Positions 58,241 through 64,000 of a stretch of DNA of 64,000 nt are shown one piece after another (positions within the stretch are counted from its first letter, which is position 1; each line of letters starts with the position of its first letter). Under the pieces are notes generated by a model, which was not told the DNA's origin, ran no database searches, and saw nothing but the letters and a program-made list of their open reading frames with translations. Both the position numbers and the translations under genes were made by a program. This stretch comes from an uncultured Mycoplasmatota bacterium (GTDB lineage Bacteria; Bacillota_I; Bacilli_A; RF39; UBA660). The DNA lies in contig CAMMQC010000003.1 in assembly GCA_946498975.1 (NCBI GenBank), positions 1 to 64,000 on the forward strand, in the 5' to 3' direction.

Positions 58241-58607
58241 AATTAATTCCCCTTTTCTTATATTCATTTGTTATCCACGTCATGATTACTTTTACTATAA
58301 AATTTACTTCCACATCAGTTAGTTCTCTGTTTTTTGGAATACCATACCATTTATTTAGACAACCACGACAGCAGGTAGCAGTTGCGTGTTCTGCAATAAA
58401 AACAGGGTGACCTCTCATAGGTGTTTGTTTACCATCATTAGGAATAACACTTGGCTTTAATCTTTTATTTATAAAGTCATAAGCATGTTCTTTAACTTTG
58501 CCTAATCCTTTTTTATCAATATATTCTATATCTTTTTCTTTAAGATGAAAACTACTTCTAAACTTTGACTTAGATAATCTATATAATAAATAATTTATAT
58601 CTTGCAT
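58215..58607 (-). CDS. DUF4186-family protein
   Basis: A 130-residue protein of the DUF4186 family. The match is strong over FRSSFHLKEKDIEYIDKKGL, KRLKPSVIPNDGKQTPMRGHPVFIAEHATATCCRGCL and DVEVNFIVKVIMTWI. Two Cys pairs lie in ATCCRGCL, and His/Arg residues around MRGHP suggest a metal or nucleotide site. Function unknown. The first gene of a two-gene unit. Confidence 0.88.
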   Translation of the reverse strand: MQDINYLLYRLSKSKFRSSFHLKEKDIEYIDKKGLGKVKEHAYDFINKRLKPSVIPNDGKQTPMRGHPVFIAEHATATCCRGCLNKWYGIPKNRELTDVEVNFIVKVIMTWITNEYKKRGINYGKSNKTC

Positions 58608-58667
58608 TAAAACACCTTCTTTACAAAAACACTTTCTATAATTATACTACCACATGAGGTGGTATTT

Positions 58668-59159
58668 GTGAAAGTAGTTCATCCATTAAAACCAATTTAT
58701 AATAGTGAGTCTAAAGTTTTAATATTAGGAAGCTTTCCTTCTATTAAATCAAGAGAAAATAGTTTTTATTATGCTCATCCTAAGAATAGATTTTGGTCTA
58801 CTTTAGAAAAGGTATTTAAGGAAGATATTAGAAGTTCTAATCAAGATAGAGAAAAGTTTCTCTTAACTCATAAAATCGCTCTTTTTGATGTCGTATATAG
58901 TTGTAATATAACAGCATCAAGTGATAGTAGTATTAAAGATGTTATACCTAATGATATTAAGAAAATTGTTGATAATAGTAATATTGAAGCGATATTTACA
59001 ACTGGTACTAAGGCATATAGTTTATATAATAAATATCTTCTTAAAGATGTAGGGATAGAAGCGATTAAACTTCCATCTCCATCCCCTGCTAATTGTAAAA
59101 AAGGGATAGAAGAAGTATTAGTTAATAGTTATAGCAAAATAAAAGAATACTTAGATTAA
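58668..59159 (+). CDS. DNA-deoxyinosine glycosylase, UDG family 6
   Basis: A 163-residue DNA glycosylase of the uracil-DNA glycosylase superfamily. The motif LILGSFPSIKSRENSFYYAHPKNRFW (about 19-44) is typical of the hypoxanthine-DNA glycosylase family. FTTGTKAYSLYNKYL and the closing PSPSPANCKK (motif 2, about 145) follow. It removes deaminated bases (hypoxanthine) from DNA. GTG start at 58668; GAGGTGG is 5 nt upstream. A GTG three codons earlier lies in that RBS. Confidence 0.85.
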   Translation: MKVVHPLKPIYNSESKVLILGSFPSIKSRENSFYYAHPKNRFWSTLEKVFKEDIRSSNQDREKFLLTHKIALFDVVYSCNITASSDSSIKDVIPNDIKKIVDNSNIEAIFTTGTKAYSLYNKYLLKDVGIEAIKLPSPSPANCKKGIEEVLVNSYSKIKEYLD

Positions 59160-59174
59160 TTTAGTCTAAGTATT

Positions 59175-59393
59175 TTATTTAACAACTTCTTCACTATTTA
59201 CAGGAAAATCAAGATTATTAAGTAGTTCTTTAATTTTTTCACTTACTTTCTCATTTTTAGACTCTACAATAACTTCTCCAGTATTATAATCGGCTTCAAC
59301 ATCTTTAACTCCTTTTATCATCTTTAAAGAGTTTTTTATTCTATTTTCACATCCTGTGCAATGCATATTAGAAACATTATATTTTATTTTCAT
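59175..59393 (-). CDS. heavy-metal-associated domain protein (CopZ-like)
   Basis: A 72-residue HMA-domain protein with the metal site MHCTGCENR (residues about 10-18, CxxC) and GVKDVEADYNTGEVIV. It is the size of CopZ-type copper chaperones. The usual copper ATPase is not adjacent. It converges on the glycosylase gene. Metal identity is not certain. Confidence 0.85.
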   Translation of the reverse strand: MKIKYNVSNMHCTGCENRIKNSLKMIKGVKDVEADYNTGEVIVESKNEKVSEKIKELLNNLDFPVNSEEVVK

Positions 59394-59540
59394 TATTAAC
59401 CTTTCCTTTCTTTATAATTACAAACAAAATTTCTATTAAAAAACGTATCTTGTTCGATTGTTTTATTTTAATATATATGTTACATTATTAATGGAATATC
59501 TAGTTGTTTAGGTACTATCCCCCTAACTTATACTAATTTA

Positions 59541-59546
59541 TATAAT
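59541..59546 (+). promoter_or_regulatory. -10 element of the small-peptide gene
   Basis: TATAAT at 59541-59546, 20 nt before the peptide start. No matching -35; the site 17 nt upstream falls on the left arm of the inverted repeat, which suggests an activator or repressor site. Confidence 0.45.
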
Positions 59547-59566
59547 GTGAAAGGGGAATTGATAAT

Positions 59567-59659
59567 ATGAGAAAAACAGAGAAATATCTTTGCAACATCA
59601 TTATATTACTTATCATTGTAATTATTATCATTCTAATAAAATTAGTACCAACTACTTGA
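59567..59659 (+). CDS. 30-residue single-span membrane peptide
   Basis: MRKTEKYLCN, then fifteen or so aliphatic residues (IIILLIIVIIIILIKLV) and a PTT end. It has a strong RBS (AAAGGGG, 8 nt upstream). It fits the size and composition of type I toxin peptides (a charged start plus one membrane helix), but also of small regulatory membrane peptides. It lies between the two copies of a 14-bp inverted repeat. The rest of the stretch 59394-59810 shows no other gene. Confidence 0.55.
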   Translation: MRKTEKYLCNIIILLIIVIIIILIKLVPTT

Positions 59660-59685
59660 GTCGGTACCATCTTTTAAATTAAATT

Positions 59686-59735
59686 TTAAGGGATAGTACC
59701 TAACATAGGAAAACTAGGTATTCCCTTTTTTTATT
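59686..59735 (+). terminator. terminator of the small-peptide gene
   Basis: AAGGGATAGTACCTA / TAGGTATTCCCTT form a long stem (one bulge) followed by a seven-T run. Confidence 0.75.
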
Positions 59736-59810
59736 TATATGTAAATTTTCTTTACGTATTCATCATATCATAAATATGTCTTATTTTCAACTGGCTTTTA
59801 TACCTTAATT

Positions 59811-60377
59811 TTATCTTTTCATTAGATAAAATTCTTTGCTTTTTTCACTATCAGTATCATGAGCAATATGATAAGAAAATATATCACTTAATCTTTTAAG
59901 AGAATTTTCTTTAAAACTCAAAGCTTTATCATTTTTATCAGCTACAAAACCTATAAACATATTAGGAAAGTTCTTTGCACATGATAGTTTAATTATTTCT
60001 GATACTTCATTACGACTAAATTCATCCATAAATACAACACCTGTATCAAATTCAGAAATATCTGGATATCTATAACCATGAGGTGTATATGGTAGCTTTG
60101 GTCTATGATATCTAAAATAATCATCTGCTTCTAATGTTTTAGGAACAGTTATTGTCGCATCAGCTTCAAGATAACCTAAAGCACCTTTTATATCATATTC
60201 TTCTAACTCACTATAAATAACTTTTCTAGATAATAGAAATTGCTTATATTCTCTTAAATATTGTGACATAGAATTAGGTACAGATTGAACTAACTCTAAA
60301 GTTTGATAATAGTTTTCAGGATTATATCCATTAGACCTAATAAAGTCATAGAATAATTTTGAATCATTATTATTCAT
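59811..60377 (-). CDS. protein of unknown function
   Basis: A 188-residue soluble protein I do not recognise. It is charged, with an N-terminal helical half and the segment RYHRPKLPYTPHGYRYPDISEFD (about 88-110), then VVFMDEFSRNEVSEIIKLSC (about 112-131) and a C-terminal FSYHIAHDTDSEKSKE. His/Tyr clusters might bind metal. Start at 60377 (GGGGGATTT upstream). It stands alone next to the OpuC genes. Confidence 0.5.
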   Translation of the reverse strand: MNNNDSKLFYDFIRSNGYNPENYYQTLELVQSVPNSMSQYLREYKQFLLSRKVIYSELEEYDIKGALGYLEADATITVPKTLEADDYFRYHRPKLPYTPHGYRYPDISEFDTGVVFMDEFSRNEVSEIIKLSCAKNFPNMFIGFVADKNDKALSFKENSLKRLSDIFSYHIAHDTDSEKSKEFYLMKR

Positions 60378-60441
60378 TTTTAAATCCCCCTTCAATTGAA
60401 ATTGGCTATATTATATCAAAAAGTATATAATTTGTCAAAGT

Positions 60442-62007
60442 TTAAAAATCTATACTATCAAGATATTCTCTTGCTACATCTCTTGGATTTTCTCCTAATT
60501 CATCTACCCTATAATTTAATTCACTCATAATATCATTATTTAACTTACTACCAAGATTACTTAATACTTCTTCTATTTCTGGATATTCTTCTAAAGTATC
60601 ACTTCTAACAAGAGGTATTGCATAATATGGTGGAAAAGCATTTTTATCATCTTCTAAAACTACAAGATTAAACTTCTTTAATAGTCCATCTGTTGCAAAG
60701 GCATCTACGACATCACTTTCATTATTCATTAAAGCTGTGTATCTTGGACTACCATCTATTCCAATAATATCTTTAAAATTATAAGAATATACACTACTAA
60801 CTCTATTTAATCCATCTTCTCTATTGATAAATTCAAGACTTGGACTGATTACTAAATTACTTGAAACACGAGATAAATCACTCATTGTCTTTAAGTTATA
60901 AAGATTAGCAGTCTCCTGTTTAACTGCAAGTGTATAAGTATTATTAAATCCCATTTGATCTAATACTTTAATATTATATTTACTATTTAAATCATTCTTA
61001 ACAGTATTGTAAACTTTTTCTATATCAGTAATAGGTTCATAATTTAGAGTATCTCCATAGACAGTACCTGTATAGTCTATATATAAATCAATATCTCCTC
61101 TTTTTAGGGCTTCAAAGCATACTTGAGTACCACCTAAATTACAATTTTCTACTACATCATAATCTGTTTTATCTTTAATCGCATCACTTACCATATAGCA
61201 AAGAACATTTTGTTCTGTAAAGTCTTTACTACCTACGACAATAGCATTGTCATTTTTATTTGATGAAAAAAATGTGTAACCAAAGATTATGATTAAGATG
61301 ATAGCAGTTACTATTAAGATAATCTTTTGATGGAATCTTTTTTTCTTTAATAATTTCTTATCTAAGTCACTACCCTTTTGAAGACTTATAGGGGTTACTA
61401 GTTTCTCAACTATACCAATAATGTAATCGACTGCTAGAGCAAGTAGACAAGCTGGTATTGCCCCAGCTAGTATTTGATAGTTATTAACAGTCCTAATACC
61501 TGAGAAAACAAGATAACCTAGACCTCCACCTCCGATAAAGGCAGCCATTGTCATTAGTCCTACCGCTGTAACAGCACTTATTCTAATTCCTGCCATAATT
61601 ACTGGTAAAGCTAGAGGTATTTGTATTTTGTAAAGTATTTGCCATTTAGTTAAGCCAATACCAGTTGCAGATTCTATCATATTACTATCTATATTACTAA
61701 TACCTGTATAAGTGTTCTTAATAATTGGTAGTAAGGAATATAAAACAACCATTACAATCGCAGGTGTAGTACCTATTCCAAGAAAAGGAATGGCAAAACC
61801 AAGTAAAGCCATACTAGGTATCGCTTGAATAACACTTGCAACACCTAAGACAGGTTTATTTATCTTTTTAACATAACTTATTAAAATACCAATAGGAACA
61901 CCTATTACAATAGCAAGTAAGACTGATAGAAAAGTTAATTCAATATGTTCTATTAGTAAAGATATGATTTGATCTATATTATTACCAATATATTCTAAAA
62001 AATCCAT
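60442..62007 (-). CDS. osmolyte ABC transporter, fused permease and substrate-binding protein (OpuCB-OpuCC type)
   Basis: A 521-residue fusion. Residues 1-215 are the permease with six helices and the EAA-like loop IESATGIGLTKWQILYKIQIPLALP. A further helix (about 230-250) anchors the C-terminal substrate-binding part (about 255-521), which has VVGSKDFTEQNVLCYM and YIDYTGTVYG, like the ProX/OpuCC family for glycine betaine, carnitine or choline. The gene starts on the last base of the ATPase gene, so the two are coupled. Fused forms occur in Firmicutes. Confidence 0.9.
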   Translation of the reverse strand: MDFLEYIGNNIDQIISLLIEHIELTFLSVLLAIVIGVPIGILISYVKKINKPVLGVASVIQAIPSMALLGFAIPFLGIGTTPAIVMVVLYSLLPIIKNTYTGISNIDSNMIESATGIGLTKWQILYKIQIPLALPVIMAGIRISAVTAVGLMTMAAFIGGGGLGYLVFSGIRTVNNYQILAGAIPACLLALAVDYIIGIVEKLVTPISLQKGSDLDKKLLKKKRFHQKIILIVTAIILIIIFGYTFFSSNKNDNAIVVGSKDFTEQNVLCYMVSDAIKDKTDYDVVENCNLGGTQVCFEALKRGDIDLYIDYTGTVYGDTLNYEPITDIEKVYNTVKNDLNSKYNIKVLDQMGFNNTYTLAVKQETANLYNLKTMSDLSRVSSNLVISPSLEFINREDGLNRVSSVYSYNFKDIIGIDGSPRYTALMNNESDVVDAFATDGLLKKFNLVVLEDDKNAFPPYYAIPLVRSDTLEEYPEIEEVLSNLGSKLNNDIMSELNYRVDELGENPRDVAREYLDSIDF

Positions 62008-63128
62008 TACTCATCACTCCCTTCTAGAAACTGACTACTTAAGGAAGTAAGAAGACTACCTCTTGTAATTAAGCCTTGTAATATTCCTTTAGAATTAACT
62101 ACAGGAATAGTAGTTGTTTTAGCATTATTAACAACATTTAAAACATCCACAAGGGAATCTGTTTCTTTAACACTAATAGAATTTTTAGATATGTAGTTAC
62201 TAGCACTTTTCTTTAAATCAGAGTCTTTTGATAATTCATCTATGATAATAGAACCTAAATATTTTTTCTTACTATCTACAACCATTAGAGTATCTACTTT
62301 TAGATTTCTCATTTTAGTAAGGCATCTAAATAAAGATAAGTTTTCACGACATGTTACAGGATTTTTTAACATAATATCTTTTACTTTAATAAACTCAGGT
62401 GATGTCCATATTCTTTTAGGTCCTACAAAGTCACTAACAAATTTATTTTTAGGATGTTTTAAAATATTTTCAGGTGTATCATACTGAATAATATGTCCTC
62501 CATCCATAATACAGATTTTATCGGCTATTTTAATGGCTTCATCCATATCGTGAGTAACAAAGACAATAGTCTTTTTAAACTTTTCTTGAATTCTTAAAAG
62601 TTCATCTTGTAAAGAATTTCTAGTCATCGGATCCAAAGCTGAAAATGGTTCATCCATAAGTATTATAGATGGGTCTGTTAAGAAGGCTCTTGCAACTCCT
62701 ACTCGTTGTTGTTGTCCTCCTGATAATTCTGTAGGATATCTATCTAAATAAGACATATCTAGTCCTACCATATCCATCATTTCTTTAGTCTTTTTATTAA
62801 TTTCATCCTCTGGCATTTTCTTTAATCTTGCAATTAAATCAATATTTTCTCTAATTGAAAGATGAGGAAAAAGACCTGTTTGTTGGATAACATAACCTAT
62901 ATTTCTTCTTAGTTCAATAACATTTTTATTAGTAATATCTTCTCCATCTATTAAAATATGTCCTTTAGTAGGATTAATTAGTCTATTAATCATCTTTAAA
63001 GTAGTAGTCTTTCCACAACCACTTTCTCCTATTAGACAAACGATGTTACCTGTCTCAATTTTAAAAGAAATATTAGAAAGAACATTAGTACTTTTATATT
63101 TTTTAAAAACATTTTTAAATTCTATCAT
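62007..63128 (-). CDS. osmolyte ABC transporter ATP-binding protein (OpuCA type)
   Basis: A 373-residue ATPase: Walker A GESGCGKTT (about 33-41), signature LSGGQQQR (about 135), Walker B ILMDEP (about 155), and H-loop VTHDMDEA (about 190). Two CBS domains (about 250-310 and 315-365) follow, as in OpuCA, where they sense ionic strength or nucleotides. It is the first gene of the two-gene transporter operon. Confidence 0.93.
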   Translation of the reverse strand: MIEFKNVFKKYKSTNVLSNISFKIETGNIVCLIGESGCGKTTTLKMINRLINPTKGHILIDGEDITNKNVIELRRNIGYVIQQTGLFPHLSIRENIDLIARLKKMPEDEINKKTKEMMDMVGLDMSYLDRYPTELSGGQQQRVGVARAFLTDPSIILMDEPFSALDPMTRNSLQDELLRIQEKFKKTIVFVTHDMDEAIKIADKICIMDGGHIIQYDTPENILKHPKNKFVSDFVGPKRIWTSPEFIKVKDIMLKNPVTCRENLSLFRCLTKMRNLKVDTLMVVDSKKKYLGSIIIDELSKDSDLKKSASNYISKNSISVKETDSLVDVLNVVNNAKTTTIPVVNSKGILQGLITRGSLLTSLSSQFLEGSDE

Positions 63129-63142
63129 TATACTACCCCTTT

Positions 63143-63778
63143 TTAATAAAATATTTTACTGTTTATTTCTTTACTTAAATTATCTACAAAGTATTTAGCA
63201 TCTTCCCTACTTCCTACGGCAAGTCCATAATGAATAGGAATAGCATATTTTGGTTTAATTGTATTAGCAAGTTCTACTGCTTCTTCTCTATTCATTGTAT
63301 AAGTTCCTCCTACTGGTAAGAAGATAACGTCTGCATTAAGTTCTTTTAACTCTTCTATTACATCAGTATCTCCTGGTATGTAGTAAGTAATATCATTTAA
63401 AGTTAAAAGATAACCAACGTATAAAGCATCTTTTGGATGATAATCACGTCCTATATTATAAGAAGGTACTGTTTTAAAAGAAATGTTATCTAGATTATAA
63501 GTCTTATTAGGTTCTACTTCTAATAAATTAAAACTTTTATCTAACTTTTCAATAACACAAGATGGTCCAACTATTATAGTTTTTTCATTTGCAATATTAT
63601 TAATTGAATCTATATCTAAATGGTCCCAATGTGGATGAGTTATGAAAATATAATCTGCATTGTTTATTTTTTCTTTAATATCATAAGGATCAAAATAAAT
63701 AGTTAAGCCATCACTTATTTTAATACTACTCTGGCAATTTATAGAAATATTGTCTATTTCTTTAAGCATACTTTCCAC
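63143..63778 (-). CDS. MBL-fold metal-dependent hydrolase
   Basis: A 211-residue metallo-beta-lactamase-fold enzyme of the UPF0173/UlaG-like kind: ITHPHWDHLDIDS (HxHxDH, about 48-55), VGPSCVIEKL (about 70), PGDTDVIEEL (about 135) and IPIHYG (about 185). The length fits. It precedes the transporter genes by 14 nt on the same strand and may be co-transcribed. Substrate unknown. Confidence 0.85.
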   Translation of the reverse strand: MESMLKEIDNISINCQSSIKISDGLTIYFDPYDIKEKINNADYIFITHPHWDHLDIDSINNIANEKTIIVGPSCVIEKLDKSFNLLEVEPNKTYNLDNISFKTVPSYNIGRDYHPKDALYVGYLLTLNDITYYIPGDTDVIEELKELNADVIFLPVGGTYTMNREEAVELANTIKPKYAIPIHYGLAVGSREDAKYFVDNLSKEINSKIFY

Positions 63779-63870
63779 TTCCTCTACCTTATTAATTATA
63801 TCAATTTCTCTTAATATTTGGAATAAAAGAATAAAAAAAGTTCATATTAAAGATGAAAGGAATGATTTAA

Positions 63871-64000
63871 ATGGATGAAAGTTTAGAAATTGTTAATCAT
63901 ATTTATAAAGATAGCGAAATGGCTATTTCTACTTTAACTAAGCTTAGTAATACTTTAGAGAAGAAGGATAATAAGATTAAAGATACTGTTGAAGATATTA
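63871..64000 (+). CDS. partial protein, N-terminus only
   Basis: The window ends inside this gene. The 43 visible residues (MDESLEIVNHIYKDSEMAIS and on) are helical and charged, without a signal peptide. RBS AAAGGAATG is well placed. It looks like the start of a small helical-bundle protein. No family can be assigned from this much. Confidence 0.5.
   Translation, partial: MDESLEIVNHIYKDSEMAISTLTKLSNTLEKKDNKIKDTVEDI

Larger units (their letters stand above)
59508..59703. repeat. 14-bp inverted repeat flanking the 30-residue peptide gene
   Basis: TTAGGTACTATCCC (59508-59521) and GGGATAGTACCTAA (59690-59703) are perfect inverted copies 168 nt apart. The right copy is also the 5' arm of the terminator hairpin. 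Confidence 0.85.

Overview
The window reads as one chromosomal segment of a very AT-rich, endospore-forming member of the Bacillota. The standard code is used, since genuine genes end in TGA. Gene content points to the class Bacilli, possibly one of its gut lineages with reduced genomes; that placement is inference. Sporulation genes include a SspI-type SASP, spoVAC-AD-AE, spoIVFA-FB, sigG, YunB, YutH, two CotY/CotZ coat proteins and a collagen-like surface protein. Most genes lie on the minus strand in tightly overlapping operons.

Layout. 0.1-3.6 kb: sspI, a UcpA-like dehydrogenase, a COG2509 flavoprotein and ylmH. 3.6-8.8 kb: a compact seven-gene operon centred on NAD(P) metabolism (prs, radical SAM, nadD, an unrecognised ORF, pncC, NrtR-like Nudix regulator, nadK) behind a consensus promoter with repeated operator-like elements. 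8.85-9.2 kb: nested remnants of a Rpn-type nuclease and an IS110 transposase. 9.3-15.3 kb: rlmN-prpC-prkC-rsgA-rpe plus a membrane protein. 15.4-20.1 kb: a frameshifted Rpn nuclease, a short SigF/SigB-like sigma factor, a secreted orphan and spoVA. 20.2-25.7 kb: a membrane protein, yqeK, an orphan sensor kinase, a protein made of fifteen 34-residue repeats, and a PTS IIB-like protein lacking the catalytic cysteine. 25.8-32.4 kb: coat genes with a sigma-K-like promoter, rodA, a candidate HhH-GPD/queuosine-salvage fusion, a GT4 glycosyltransferase, tRNA-Ala and the collagen-like gene.

32.4-38.7 kb: DedA, then a Bacillus-like spoIIB-radC-mreC-mreD-spoIVFA-spoIVFB string, interrupted between mreC and mreD by an AlbA_2/Schlafen-type gene next to five 21-bp tandem repeats. 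38.8-41.2 kb: a DUF1307 lipoprotein, a phosphoesterase and ten tRNAs in one minus-strand transcript. 41.2-51.3 kb: S1 protein, NifU-like protein, YutH, a coiled-coil protein, DUF1292, YutD, YunB, YlmC, SigG (with a hairpin over its ribosome-binding region), TtcA, a hydrolase, RluA, a JAMM protein and a membrane-anchored arylsulfotransferase. 51.5-52.0 kb: four more tRNAs. 52-64 kb: a possible nuclease, a P-type ATPase, membrane and pentapeptide proteins, tRNA-Lys, DUF4186, a family-6-type DNA glycosylase, an HMA protein, a 30-residue membrane peptide framed by a 14-bp inverted repeat, and an OpuC-type osmolyte transporter.

How the parts fit: the spore genes cover engulfment or membrane-stage functions (SpoIIB-like, SpoIVFA/FB), the forespore programme (SigG, SASP, SpoVA channel for dipicolinate) and the mother-cell coat. 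The NAD operon would carry out PRPP supply, deamidation of NMN, NaMN adenylylation and NAD phosphorylation. The best candidates for something undescribed are the NAD operon with its unassigned ORF and operator repeats, the 34-residue-repeat protein, the glycosylase fusion, the Schlafen-type gene with its repeat array, and the 30-residue peptide locus. All assignments come from reading the sequence; no database search was run.
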